Positions 11,838-23,462 of a stretch of DNA of 41,129 bases are shown one piece after another. Source of the DNA: Symbiodinium natans (lineage: Eukaryota; Sar; Dinophyceae; Suessiales; Symbiodiniaceae); contig CAJNDS010002711.1 in the NCBI GenBank assembly GCA_905221605.1, forward strand, positions 267,501-308,629, read 5' to 3'. Position 1 is the stretch's first letter; every line of letters starts with the position of its first letter. A program made the translations under genes and the position numbers. The notes beneath the pieces were generated by a model. The model did not search any database. It worked only from the letters and a program-made list of their open reading frames with translations, and was not told the origin of the DNA.

Positions 11838-14800
11838 TTAGAAGATGTCAAAAGGTCGCGCCTCCACCGGATAGTTCTGAGGCGGGGGGCCGTTGGGGCG
11901 GAAGACCTGTCCGGAATGCCTGCAAACGGAGGGTTTAGGGTTTAGGGTTTAGGGTCTAGGGTTTAGGGTAGTTCCGCCCGCAGGGCATGCACTGGGTGCA
12001 CATCTCTAGCTGGTGGGTCCCTTTCTGTGGTGCATAGCAAACTTTCAAGTCTGAGACGCATTCGCGACACTCTGGACGGTCTAAGGTTGAGGAGCCTACC
12101 TTAGAGACGAAATGAACCCCGGAAGGGTTCATGGTTCATATACCTTCATCGGAAAATACTTGTAGTCAGGGTATAGGACCCCTATTTTAGGGTTCATATG
12201 GTCCCAAGGTAGTGGGTAGAGGGTCTTGGTCGCGCGGCACATTCTTACACCCTTTTGCCCGCAGGGTTGAAGGCAAAGCATCGGAGTTTAGGCTTTCGGG
12301 TTTCGACTCTCACGCTGGCGAAATGCAGGCGAGGACTTTCTTCGACTAGGGTAGGGTTTAGGGTTTAGGGTTTAGGGTCCCTAAACCCAACCCCCCCCCC
12401 CCACCCCAAACCTAGCACTTCCTGGCCAAGCAGCGGGTTGGGACGATACTCGACGCCGCCCTGGAACTGGCTTCCCGCCTTCCGCTTCTATTCGTGGGCT
12501 TAGGGTTTGGGGTTTTCAGGGCTTTATGGGACTCTCCTGGCTGAAAAAAAATATATATGTATATATATATATATATTTTTTTTGGCTGAATATATATAAA
12601 TATAAATATAAATATATATATATATATGTGTAATTATATGTATATAAATAATCTGTGTTTTACTTGGTGAGAGCAAGAGCTAACCCTTGTTGAACAAAAG
12701 CGAGGTTAAAGAGTTTAGAGCTTTACAGCACTTCGATGCTCACGCTCGCACAGGGCATGCAGGCAGGTCCGGCAAAGCCAGTGCAATCAAGAGCAAGTTG
12801 AAATAGATACTTATAGTAGATCGATAGATAGATATGCATATATGTATAATATATATATATGTGTGTGTAGAGAGAGAGAGAGAGAGGCAGGGAAGGGAGG
12901 GCGAGAAAAGGTGGTGCCCCCCCATAGCCTTGCAGGAGTCGGGATGTTTCTTAGCAAGTTATCCAACCTATCTGGCGTGCAAAATCTGCCGACAAGCAAG
13001 TGCCGAGTCAGTCTTGCCGGCAAGAAAACAAAGCAAGCCGACGCACAGGTTGCCAAGAGCAATAATGCAACTGCCAATTCTCAGTGCCTCAAAGCCGGTC
13101 CCCACAATACATCCCCTGCCTTGTTCCACTGCCCGCGCTGCTCGTGAATGTGTCCAAAGAGATGCACCTCTGCCGGGAGCTTCATTGCTCTAGGTTGGAG
13201 AACCCTACTAACTAACGCAGAACAATCTCCAAGTGCAGAATTATCTAGTCCGAACTTGCTTAAAACAGCAAGGATACAGTGGAATCTCTCAATCCGGGCA
13301 TATGACATCACAAACCTGCAGGCCCATGAGGCCCAAACTACTCTAAACCCTAACCCCGTACACCCCCTGAGCTGCCTTGGGCTTGGTGCGGTAGATGGCA
13401 TCGAGCCTGGCACAGAACGACTGCGAGGGAATTTTGGGAAAAGATTGAGTTAGTGTCTTGGCTTCGGGCTGACTGTTAAATTGTTACACCCTATACAAGA
13501 TCGACAAGCAACGGTAAAACCCTATAGCCTATAAACCACACATTCTGGTGTCCCATAAGCACCCTGTGCCCTACAAGCCCTAAACAGCCGGGGCCTAGAC
13601 CCGCAAAGCACCCATTGTCTTCCCAAGCTATCGACAAGCCGCCGACTTGACAAAAACGTGCCTTCAGCAAGCTCTCCGACAAGCACCCGAGGTTGAAAAA
13701 CCAGAAATCGCAGGCACGTGTCACACTGCCCTTCAAGAGATGTCAAGTTCAAGCCCACGCACAGCGAGCAACCCTAAGCCCTGTAACTCTAAACCCCAAA
13801 CCCTATAACTCTAAACCCTAAACCCTATAACTCTAAACCCCAAACCCTATAACTCCAAACCCCAAACCCTAAACCCTAAAAACGGAGAAGCCCAAGGGGC
13901 AGCTGCGTGCTGGAGCCCCAGTGGCCGCCCCCAGTCATGTCGAAGATGCCAAATGGCGCCTTCGACAAGGGAAGAAAAAACTGGTAAGGCCACGCACAGG
14001 GTTTGGTTTATAGGGTTTATAGGGTGTAGGGTTTATAGGGTTTATGGTTTATAGGGTTTATAGGGTTTATAGGGTTTATAGGGTTTAGGGTTTATAGTAC
14101 TTACACACAGGGAGGGCTTAGGTGCTTGAAAGCCGGTTTCCGCCACAACGCATACACTGCATGCCCCTGCTTCACTCCATAAAACGTAATGCAAAGCGTA
14201 TAGTCATGCACGACAGAGGCCTTTAGGGCTCCAGTGGTCTGCCAATAGTTCGGGAAACACAACGAGACTTCACACAAATCAACAAATAATTACTGAAAGA
14301 GTCCCCCAGAACCACGGAGTTTCTCCGTGCTGAGTTGTTCTGTGGTTTGCTCTGGGCCCGTGCCACGACTGTCTTGCCCATGGCCAAGGCACGCACCCGC
14401 TTACAGCTTCGTATACGTCAAGCTGGTTTCAGTCCTAGGAGGAGCCCTTCAAAGTCAACAGGAAGCCTTATGTCAAAGCTGCGAGGCGCAAGTTTGTGCG
14501 AAATGAAGCAACCGTCACTTCATGAATTGGGCATATGTATGGATCCAGCCTCTGCCCGCAGGCTTGGCGACTGACAAAACACTTCATTCTGCAAGCGAAG
14601 CTGTGCGGACTCAGCTGCGAAGCTTCGCGAATTGCGGGGCTGCGCCTCGTGGGTGACGACGATGTCAACACCTTGCGCTATACATGGGCAGCAGATAGCA
14701 GAGCTCTTCGTGCGGTGTGGGCTCCATGCAGGTTCGGAACTCGCAGTGGGACTGCGGGAGCTAACCAGCCAGATAACTTAAACATCGAAAATGATTTAAA

Positions 14801-17800
14801 ACTCTACACGAAAACCCGAGAACTAGCAGGTTACAAGCGCTATACAAGCCACAGCCACCCCTCCAACTGCTTCAGCTAGAGCTGAAAATTCACGGTAGCT
14901 AATGGGGGCCCAGGGACCCCAGGCAAGTCGAAACCCTATGAACCCTATGACGGTGAACCCTTTACTCTTGGCAGACAGGCCCGCTGTCGTTTCTTTGACA
15001 GGAACTGATCCCTGAACCCTAAACCCGAAACTAGATCCAATTCAGCCTGAGCCCTGTAAGCCCTAAAACCCTAACAACCCGAAAAACCCTAAACACCCTA
15101 CGCACTCCATAAACCCTATAAACCCTACAAAAGAAAAAACATTCGTCCTTCTAAAGTTTATACAGGGGGTAGCATACTAGACCCTTAAAACACATGAAAA
15201 AAAAGCCCTCTAAACGCTCTAAACCCCTAAACCCTAAACCCTATTAAAACCACCTAAATAAAGCCCCAAGCAGCCTGCCGGGATGTCTGCGTAGTTGTTG
15301 CCCGACCGGGAATCTCCCCTCCGGGGATGCCAGCCGGCGCCCCAAATCTTAAGGCCCATGACCTGCGTTTAGGGTTTAGGGTTTAGGGTTTAGGGTTTGC
15401 TGCAGCTTTTTGTGGGGGGGTCTGGCAGAGGCTCAGGATCATTCTAGCTTGGCTGCTGCCCGTCTAGCCGGTAACAGTTGGGGCCTGTCTGGAGTTTGGG
15501 TTGGCTGTGTCGGTTGGGTATGGTTGGGTCGGGTTTGGGGTTTTCGGTTTTAGTAAGGGTTCTGGATCAAGATCCCCATGTAGGTCGAGCGAAATTCGCT
15601 CCCCACTCCCCAAAATGTCCGAAATGTCAAGTCGCCCTTGCGCGACGAGCTCGGCCGGACGCTGCAGGTCCCCAGAAAGGTTTCGGTGAGGGCCCAGAAC
15701 TTCCAGAGAACGGCTTCCAGAATCCGACATTATCAGAGCGCAGGCGGGGTTGGCGTTTGCGAAGACTGTCTTAAACCCGTTGCGCAGGCAAATGCTTTGA
15801 ACTCCTTCGGCCGGTTTAGGGTTTTAGGGTTTAGGCGCGTAGTGCGAGATGAGGAATGCCTGAGGAGTATTGCGCCCCATAGAGTTAGCTCGCATGGGTT
15901 GAGCCAGACCCCATTTCCGACCAGAAGGGATGAGGAACCCTAAGCCCTAAACAAACCCTACCCGTTACATCCTGAAGTGCGGGGAGTCGGACACTGCCTC
16001 GGCGAGATCGTGGTTGAGGACTCGCGCATTCGTGATCCTGTACCTTGCGGACCGGTTTAGGGTTTAGGGTTTAGGGAGCTCCCATCCCCCAAAACGTCGT
16101 GTCAGTCTTTGAGTCTTTAGAAGGGGCCCCTAGAGGTAGATGGAGATGGAGTATACATGAGTCTCTTAAGGGTAATGTTGATTCTACTTGGTTCTGTCCT
16201 AACTCCCCCCAAACTTGGGATTCCAAACACTAAACCCTAAACCCTAAACCCTAAACCCTAAACCCCTACGTGGTCATGGACATGGCGCTGGAAGTAGGCC
16301 GGGTCTTGGGCGACCTCGTTGGAGATGTGTCCGCGGTTCAACCTCTCAGCATAGGAGGGATTAGGGTTTAGGGTTTATTTAGGGTTTAGGGTTAGGGTTT
16401 AGGGTTTAGGGTTTAGGGTTAGGGTTTAGGGTTTAGGGTTTAGGGTTTAGGGTTTAGGGTTTAGGGTTTAGGTTTTTTTTTGCCACCCGTCTAGCAATGT
16501 TCCACGGGGCAACTGAAGAGGGAATGCTATGCACAAACTTCAGAGCCCAAGTTGAGGAAATGTCTAAGTTTCACGCCAGCCCTAACACCCCCAACAGGTC
16601 ACACCATCACACCAACCACTAAGTCCACTCACAACCGATCCACCAAAGCCACAGGGCACGTTCAGGGTTGGCGCGGCTTGCCAGCTCCGGTGCTCTGCTA
16701 GCCGTCCCGGCACCTGTCTGTTCCATCAAGCACCTCGGCCCTCGCTAGGAGCAACCCGGCAAAAGGAAAAAGAGTGTTCCCTACATCAATGCCGGGGGGG
16801 GGCCCTAACCCCCCAAACTGGCACCACTGGACAGACGCACATGTCTTGCAAGACTCGCTGGCTCTGTCAGGTGCTTTTAACTATACTCCCCTTAGAACCT
16901 ATATAAAAATGACATGTTTAATGTCCCCTTGGGTTTTATATACACAAAAATAAAAAATGATTCCCAAGGGGGATATAGTTCATCTATCCCCATCCTAGCT
17001 GTAAAAACCGAGACTCGTCAGTCAGAGTTCCTTGTCACCTACTTGGAGGCTCGTACTTATTAACCAATTACAACTGTACCTACAACCCACTTATAGGCAG
17101 CCTAAGTGCCCTAATATGGTTTATAAGTACAGTTCTTAAGTGCCCTGATATGGTTTACAAGTACAGTCATAAGTACAGGTATAATGGGTTCATAAGAACC
17201 ATGAACCTCCAAGTAGAACCCCTAAACCCTAAACCCTAAACCCTAAACACCTTGGGCTGCGTGTAACTGGCCTCCAGTTCGTGTCCCAGAAGTCGTGGTT
17301 GCCAGAGATGACCAGGATGTGCTTGTACTTGCCCCTGTGGGTTTAGGGTTTAGGGTTTTAGGTTTAGGGCTTGCCCCTGTTGGGGGTGCAAAATGTCATA
17401 GATTTATGAATGTGGGTGGGAGAGGAGGGGTTCGGTTTCCGCAAAAACTCGGAGGGGATACCGTTTAATTAGCGATTTTGAGAAGGCCCTGCTATGGGGG
17501 TCCCAAGGGAGTACCCTTCGTGTCGCGGGGGAGGCCTGGCTTTCAATGGACAACAACCAACGGGGCACGGCTAACGGCCAAACCTGAGTCCCCCAAGCTC
17601 TACCCAGAACACTATAAATACCCTGAACCCTGAAGGACTTGGGGTTGTTTGAAGGCACCTGGGTTAAACACAGGGGTCGCAACGAAGTGTCCTGGAGGAA
17701 GGTCTATAGCCAAGAAGGCCTGCTCTCAATCTGCTCTATGTGCAGCTCCTATGCCGGCTCTGCGACCCTCGCTTGTCGGCTTCCTTGGCCTGTATTCTTG

Positions 17801-19838
17801 CCATCTCTTCATTATTATTTGTTTAGTTTTTAAATGTATGACTAGGAATAGTATTAGAATTCTATTATAGTCACTGTTATAGTCATCTCATCGGCTCGCA
17901 GGGCACCGTTGTCGTACTTGTTTTCGAGCGCACCGGGGGGGGAGAGAAGGAATCAAATGGAGGAAGGCCGCTGCTTCGAGATTTACTCTGGCAGACATCC
18001 CAGAACAGACCTGAAGGCTGCCAGTCTGCAGCTTCAACGGTTTAGGGTTTAGGGTTTAGGGTTTAGGGATGTTCTCTTAAGCCTTGATGTAGAAGCTGGC
18101 TTCTAAATTTGAGGTTTGCCGGGCCTCCCGGGCAACAAACATCGAGATTATTAGTGCCCCTGTGGCTGCAGCAACTGGGTTCTAACTGCTGCTACTTGCC
18201 GGCCCCACTCTAAACCCCATGTCTTGGTATCAGCTTGGAGCAGGAGCACACTACTGGAACCCCGAAAATCGACCCAACCGCCCGACATCTGCGTCAGAGG
18301 CAGGGTTTAGGGTTTTGGGGGTTCGGGTTTAAACCCTAAACCCTAAACTCTAAACCCTAAACCCTTGATCTGAGGCGCTTCAGGCTGCCAAGCCAGTCGT
18401 TGAAGTCGCCCAGCTCGCTCTCTGAGCCCACCTCACTTGCTACGACTTGGGCATGTCCCCCAAATAGGGGGTTTAGGGTTTAGGGTTTAGGGTTCAGGGT
18501 TTAGGGTGTAGGGTTTACGAGAATCGGGAACCCCGACCCCCAAATAGTAGGATTCTCTTACAAAAGGGAGCCCAATAATAAGGTACCCCTAATGTCGGAA
18601 GCCCAAAGCCGACCCCGAAGATACGCCGAAGTACGAAGAAAATCCTGATGATGGGCACCGCTCCTATTTTCGGAAACCCTCACTTGGCCGGTCTTGAAAA
18701 TAAGGTAAATCGTCTTCCTCTGAAATAGTCCCTTGAGGTGCATGCAATCCAATTTGGGGATTTCCGAAAATAGGGTACCCCTTATATACCCCAAAATACT
18801 ACAATACTTCTACAGGACCCCCTACTTTCGAAAACCCGGATTTTCGGAGAAGTGGCCATGAACGCGACGTGACAAAGACAAAATCGACACCTGGTTCCCA
18901 AGCAGCTGCAGTGCGGCTGGTCGCATCTTCACGAGGGCACCAAGCCTAAAGCCTCTCAAGCCCCAAGCCTTAAGAAGTTTAGGGTTTAGGGTTTTGTTAG
19001 GGTTTAGGGTTTAGGGTTTAGGGCTTAGGGTCAGGGTTTAGGGTTTAGGGTTTAGGGTTTAGGGTTTAGGGTTTAGGGTTTAGGGTTTAGGGTTTAGGGT
19101 TTAGGGTTTAGGGTTTAGCCCTATACCCGAATTGGGGCCAGGTTGCCTTGGCCACATCACCAGAATGGATCAGAATGTCAGCATCCGGCAAGCTGCCAGC
19201 GCCTCAGACTACTTGGGATGATACATAATATACATATATATATATATGGATATATATAATTCTGATATATATATATATATGCATTACATGCTGCGGGCTG
19301 GGGGTTGCTTAGTTTTTTGAGGGTTTCGGGTCTTAGGTTTTAGGGTTTTCACAAGGGTTTGGGGGCTAGGGAGGGTGTAGGGTTTAGGTTTTCTGGGCGG
19401 GGGGGGGGGAGGGTGGCGTGCTGCTCTAAACTAGAGTCCTTGTTTTTGGGATCACTCTCGCTTGATGGGAGTCACATTTGAGGTAAAATGGGTTAATGAA
19501 ATACTTTTTCTGTCTTCTGCAGCAGCCTATGACTTGGCCGTTTGGAAACGCCCTGGTGTTACATTGCATAGCATTGCGCGGGCCGATGCCGAGTATCAGG
19601 GGCAGGGGCCTTTCTTGAAGGGAGCGCGAGGAAACGCGATACCCGAGAAGACCTATGTTGTGTCTGACCACTGCACTTAAACTACCGGAACCCATCTGGT
19701 CCTTTCTTCTTGCCAGTTGCTTCGGTGGAGGCTGTGCGTGTCGCTGATGTGCACAATGCGGATGACATCCGGGCCCGGCAATTGGCCTTCCCAGCTCAAA
19801 GGCTCGCAGTCGATGACCAGGGTTCCAAGTTGCAATGC
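11838..19838 (-). CDS. Calcineurin-like metallophosphoesterase (MPPED/UPF0046-like), at least 13 exons, 5' partial
   Basis: Exons in transcript order: 19838-19724, 19202-19147, 18431-18382, 17334-17275, 16342-16289, 16043-15998, 15362-15275, 14671-14646, 13959-13904, 13406-13376, 13167-13120, 12478-12422, 11906-11838 (TAA). They join in frame to 756 bp, 251 aa plus stop. Metal-site motifs in order: RIVHISDTHSLH (DTH 33-35), LIHSGDVAK (GD 53-54), ILVISGNHDF (GNHD 85-88), VDIVVTHE (His164), HLFGHIHE (GHIH 199-202). Family-typical stretches between them are DFNDWLGSL, GLKIWGAGWHP and APFGIFD. It is therefore expected to be a two-metal phosphoesterase, like MPPED1/2 and bacterial UPF0046 proteins; the substrate is unknown. 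Introns use GC (8) or GA (4) donors and no GT. The first listed exon starts after AG in phase 0 without a Met, so the true N terminus lies upstream (see 23030-23462). The exon 6 start may be 16037 instead of 16043. The boundary between exons 5 and 6 is the least certain. Confidence 0.92.
12096..12212. mobile_element. Short inverted-repeat element, family B
   Basis: Left end CTACCTTAGAGACGAAATGA and right end TTCATATGGTCCCAAGGTAG are inverted repeats 117 bp apart. It lies in the last phosphoesterase intron. Half copies occur at 8268-8300 and 38540-38568. Confidence 0.7.
12545..12640. repeat. AT-rich palindromic microsatellite
   Basis: Runs of TATATA and AAATAT in a phosphoesterase intron; a second AT plus (AG)n tract lies at 12835-12886. 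Confidence 0.9.
13775..13882 (-). repeat. CCCTATAACTCTAAA-type variant block
   Basis: Repeats of about 22 bp (CCCTATAACTCTAAACCC with CAAACCC) at the 5' end of a phosphoesterase intron. The 3' end of the preceding intron (14010-14095) carries TTTATAGGG repeats that are partly complementary. Confidence 0.85.
14000..14096 (+). repeat. (TTTATAGGG)n block
   Basis: About nine TTTATAGGG units just above the phosphoesterase exon 13959-13904. This is a two-base expansion of the telomere-like unit. Confidence 0.92.
16361..16472 (+). repeat. Interstitial telomere-like block (TTTAGGG)n
   Basis: About 110 bp, directly upstream in transcript sense of the exon at 16342-16289, so it reads CCCTAAA in the pre-mRNA before the acceptor. 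It is followed on the plus strand by a copy of the dispersed repeat at 16471-16552. Confidence 0.97.
16471..16552 (+). repeat. Dispersed repeat, copy 2
   Basis: The stretch from the T-run and GCCACCCGTCTAGCAATG through CACGGGGCAACTGAAGAGGG to AACTTCAGAGCCCAAGTT matches 1618-1700 with only a few differences. Both follow TTTAGGG-type sequence. It is noncoding as far as can be seen. Confidence 0.88.
17039..17216. mobile_element. Short inverted-repeat element, family C
   Basis: Ends CTACTTGGAGGCTCGTACTT and GAACCATGAACCTCCAAGTAG (last 20 shared) are inverted repeats 178 bp apart. Inside is a direct repeat, TAAGTGCCCTAATATGGTTT at 17104 repeated at 17138. It lies in the phosphoesterase intron 16343-17274. 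Confidence 0.7.
18514..18605. mobile_element. Short inverted-repeat element, family A
   Basis: Shares with the 4887 copy the core ACCCCCAAATAGTAGGATTC and the right end GGTACCCCTAATGTCGGAAG. It is inside the phosphoesterase intron 18432-19146. Confidence 0.7.
18756..18832. mobile_element. Short inverted-repeat element, family A
   Basis: Left end GGGGATTTCCGAAAATAGGG and right end CCCCCTACTTTCGAAAACCC are inverted repeats. It lies about 150 bp from the previous copy in the same intron. Confidence 0.7.
18978..19118 (+). repeat. Interstitial telomere-like block (TTTAGGG)n
   Basis: About 140 bp of TTTAGGG with few variants, the longest uninterrupted block in the window. It lies in the phosphoesterase intron between the exons at 19202-19147 and 18431-18382. 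Confidence 0.97.
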
Positions 19839-20070
19839 CTAGCTGCCTAATATAGGGAAAACAATAAGTAGAACAGGGTTTTGGGGGGTGATTGTAGTGT
19901 ACTTATAAAAGGGGACCATAAGGGAATACTACTTGTAGTTATTCCAACCCCTACATCAGCTAGTGCCATCTATCCTTGGGGAAACAAGCTCGGCCTGCCC
20001 ATTGCCTTGGACATGAGTTTTTTTCTGCCCATGGGTTTCCTCTAAGGAAGTCTGGGGTCTTATCTCTCTG

Positions 20071-20154
20071 GTGTTGGTGTTGGTGTTGGTGTTGGTGTTG
20101 GTGTTGGTGTTGGTGTTGGTGTTGGTGTTGGTGTGTGTGTGTGTGTGTGTCTGT

Positions 20155-20188
<34 letters not shown>

Positions 20189-20402
20189 CTGTGTGTCTGT
20201 GTGTCTGTGTGTGTGTGTGTGTGTCTGTGTGTCTGTGTGTCTGTGTGTCTGTGTGTGTGTGTGTGTGTCTGTGTGTCTGTGTGTCTCTGTGTGTCTCTGT
20301 GTGTGTGTGTGTGTATGTGTGTCTATGTGTGTGTGTGTGTGTCTGTGTGTCTCTGTGTGTGTGTGTGTGTGTGTCTGTGTGTCTCTGTGTGTGTGTGTGT
20401 CT

Positions 20403-20471
<69 letters not shown>

Positions 20472-21542
20472 TGTGTGCGTGTGTGCGTGCGTGTGCGCGT
20501 GTGCTGCGATTTGCGTGGTTTGCGTGTGTTGCGTGTGTTGCGTGTGTTGCGTGTGTTGCGTGTGGGTGCGTGCGCGTGCGCGTGCGTGTGTTCGTTCGTG
20601 CGTGCGTGGGTGCGTGGGTGCGTGCGTGCGTGGGTGTGGGTGTGGGTGTGGGTGTGGGTGTGGGCGTGGGGTGTGGGTGTGGTGTGGTTGTGCGTGCGCA
20701 GTGCGCGTCGCGTGACGCGTAGACCGCGTGCGCTCAGCGCTCGCGCTTGCGCTCGTGCGTGCGCGTGCGTGCGCGCTGCGCGCTTGCGGGCGCGGTGCGC
20801 GCGCGGGCCGTGCGTGCGCGCCGCAGGTGCGCTGGCGGCGCTGGTGCGGCGGCGTGCGTGCGTAGGTTGTGCGTGCGTGTGCGTGCGTGCCTGCGTGCGT
20901 GGTGCTTGCGTGCGTGCGGCGTGCTGCGTGGGTGCGTGGTGCGTGTGGGCGTGGGTGCGTGTGTGCTTGGGTGCGTGCGTGCGTGCGTGCCGTGCGTGCG
21001 TGCGTGCGTGCGGGCGTGCGTGGCGTGCGTGCGTGCGTCGCGTGCGTTGCGTGCTTGCGTGGTGGGTGTGGTGTGTGTGTGTGTTGTGTGTGTGTGTGTG
21101 TCTGTGTGGCTGTGTGTCTGGTGTGTGTTGTGTGTGTTGCTGTTGTGGTTTCTTCTCTCCCTGAAATTTGTGTGTGCTTGTGTGTGTGGTGTGTTTGTGT
21201 TGTCTGTTGTCTGTGTGGGTGTGCGTTGCGTGTGCGTTGGCGTGTGCGTGTGCGTGGTGCGTGTGCGTGTGTCGTGTTCTTGTGTGCGGGTGTTCGTGGT
21301 GGCGTGTGTGCGTGGTGTGCGTGTTGGTGCGTGTGCTTGTGCGTGTGCGTGTGCTTGTGCGTGTGCGTTTGCGTGTGCGGGTGCTGGTGCCGGGTCGCGT
21401 GCGCGTTGCCGCCCGTGCGCGTGCGCGTCGCTGGGCGCGTGCGCTGTTGCGCGTGCGCGTGCGCGTGCGCGTGCGCGTGCGCGTGCGCGTGCGGGTGCGC
21501 GTGCGCGTGCGCGTGCGTGTGCGTGTGCGTGTGCGTGTGCGT

Positions 21543-21594
<52 letters not shown>
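20071..21594 (+). repeat. 1.5-kb G/T-rich compound microsatellite
   Basis: Ordered blocks: (GTGTTG)n at 20071-20131; (GT)n interrupted by TCTG to about 20417; (GTGC)n-rich DNA to about 21060; a mixed GT/GTGC region; (GCGTGT)n and (GTGCGC)n; then pure (GT)n at about 21547-21594. The plus strand is almost free of A, and long runs alternate purine and pyrimidine, a sequence type able to adopt Z-DNA. Long frames of Cys/Val or His/Thr repeats here are artefacts of the repeat. Confidence 0.97.
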
Positions 21595-21595
<1 letters not shown>

Positions 21596-23029
21596 CGTTC
21601 CGTGTGTTGCGTGTGTTGTGTTAAAAGAGGTATAGCTGGGTATGGAGTGCGCCAATCTGCCCGAACTTTGACCCCCGCACTGTTGCTGGAAATTCTTGTC
21701 CACTCTTTCGCCAACCTGGGAACTGAGGAACTGGGCGCTAAACCCTGAACCCTGAACACCCGAAACCAACCCAGCTGCCGGCAGTTGGAGGCCTCAGGGC
21801 CTGACATGGGGGGGGGGGGGGAGGGGTCCGGAAACTAATAGGGTATTCTTATACTCGAGTATCTTGAGTGCTTATGTTGTAAGAAATCCTTTACTACGTT
21901 GCAAGTCCAGTTTGGCAAACTCCCACATGGGCCCCCTGACCTCCCAACAAAAACCCCGAAGCCAACCAGTCCGCCTCGCTTGACCTTGAGTCCAGGCCCA
22001 GAAACCTGGCTGCATGGCTTCAGTTAGGGTTTCGGGTTTAGGGTTCAGGGTTGGGGTAGGGTTGGGGTTTAGGGTGCATGGTTTCAGATAGGGGACCCAA
22101 ACACCCTCAAACCTTTTTAAACCATGACGGATACGAGGAGAATGACTCTGTACTCAACTGTGCTACAATACGGCATCATCGCCTTCAGGCTTAGAAGGAG
22201 GCATGCCAAAACAGAAGGAAGCGCTCCTACTTCTGAGGGCCGCGCAGAACCAGACTAAACCACGCTGGGAGACTGCAAGCTCAATTGGCTCACAGGCTTA
22301 GGGCAGCGAGAAGCTCATGTTCCCAAAGTACCACCTCTTAAATTCACATGCCTACTACACTACTACTACCTCCTATCTCTTTGAATTTAACCCTAGTAAC
22401 GACCGTATTTAGTGGGCCAATCAGCACCTCTCTAATGGTTCGTTTACTGTGGGAGCAGCCTGTTAAGGTTCGTTGGGCCTCCAAGGAAAGGGATGTAGGA
22501 TGACTTAGGTTTGAGGATTTGTTGAGATTTTGGGGATTAGTTGAGGTGCGATTTTTCTTTTAGCCTATTTCGACTCTCACGACTCTCACCTAATTTTGCC
22601 CCTTTCAGGGTTTCGGATCTAGGGCTTCGGGTTTATAGGCCTCTTCGGCCGGGTGTAGGGGGTTCAGTAGGGCTGTCGGTTAAGTGTGGTGGGTGGGGTT
22701 TGTGAAAAACAACTTTGTTGGGGGGGTGGTTGGGTGTTTGGTGTTTGTGGTGATTTTTGGGGGGGGGGGGTGTTGTGTGGGGGGGGGGGGGGCCCAGCTT
22801 TTGAAAGCACCTATACCCAAAACCCTGAACCCTAGCTATCGAAAGTTGGGCCATTAAGAGCTCGAGCAGTGTGGCCATGGGATCAGGATCACCCCTTCGA
22901 ATAAGGGGTCTGGGGTTTAGGATATCCACTCAAGTCGTAGTCACGGCCCATGGCCCGGAGCTTTCCCCACATTCAAGACAGTCAAATGCAATGACTTGCT
23001 AGTTCGCCTTTTGACACTTGCTTGCCCAC

Positions 23030-23068
23030 CTCCTCCTTTCCCATAGGCGGCTCCAGCTCTTTCGCGGC
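23030..23068 (-). CDS. Possible upstream exon of the metallophosphoesterase
   Basis: On the minus strand a GTGCAG|GCC acceptor is followed by 13 open codons (AAKELEPPMGKEE) and a GT donor in phase 0. This joins in frame to both the candidate at 23462-23416 and the first proven exon at 19838. The plus strand is also open here, so the call rests on splice-site pattern and phase only. Confidence 0.25.
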
Positions 23069-23307
23069 CTGCACCGACATGATGCGTCAACACCCTGGAA
23101 TTCTACCTGGCCTTGAGGGGCCCAAGTGATCCCCCCCCAAACCAAAAAAAAACCGCTAAAGTCTTCAACGCCCACCTAAACCCCTCTTGATTCCTGACCC
23201 AACCCTCTCATACCCTCGTAGACCCATCGAACCACCTCTCAACCCGACCTGCCCTACGTACCCTAAACCCTAAACCTTCTCAACGCTCTGCACCCTCGAC
23301 CAACCTA

Positions 23308-23402
23308 CCCTGAACCCTAAACCTAAACCCTAAACCTAAACCCTAAACCCTAAACCCTAAACCCTAAACCCTACCCTAAACCCTAAACCCTAAACCCTAA
23401 AA
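23308..23402 (-). repeat. Interstitial telomere-like block (CCCTAAA)n
   Basis: About 13 CCCTAAA units with some CCTAAA units, directly left of the candidate exon at 23416-23462. Confidence 0.95.
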
Positions 23403-23415
23403 AGCCCAGCCCCTC

Positions 23416-23462
23416 CTTGGTGGCATTTGTCGCGTTCACGGGCGGCTCACTCTTGGAGTCGC
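23416..23462 (-). CDS. Possible upstream exon of the metallophosphoesterase
   Basis: On the minus strand an ACAG|GC acceptor is followed by an open stretch reading DSKSEPPVNATNATK, with a GA-type donor in phase 0. It is flanked on the left by CCCTAAA repeats (23308-23400) and on the right by TTTAGGG repeats (from 23567), the arrangement seen around proven exons. Its phase fits joining through 23068-23030 to the exon at 19838. No homology is recognised, so transcript data would be needed to accept it. Confidence 0.3.

Noticed and set aside
20060-21769. Frames of several hundred codons (His/Thr, Cys/Val and Arg repeats) on both strands
   Set aside because: They are translations of the G/T-rich microsatellite and are open in nearly all frames.
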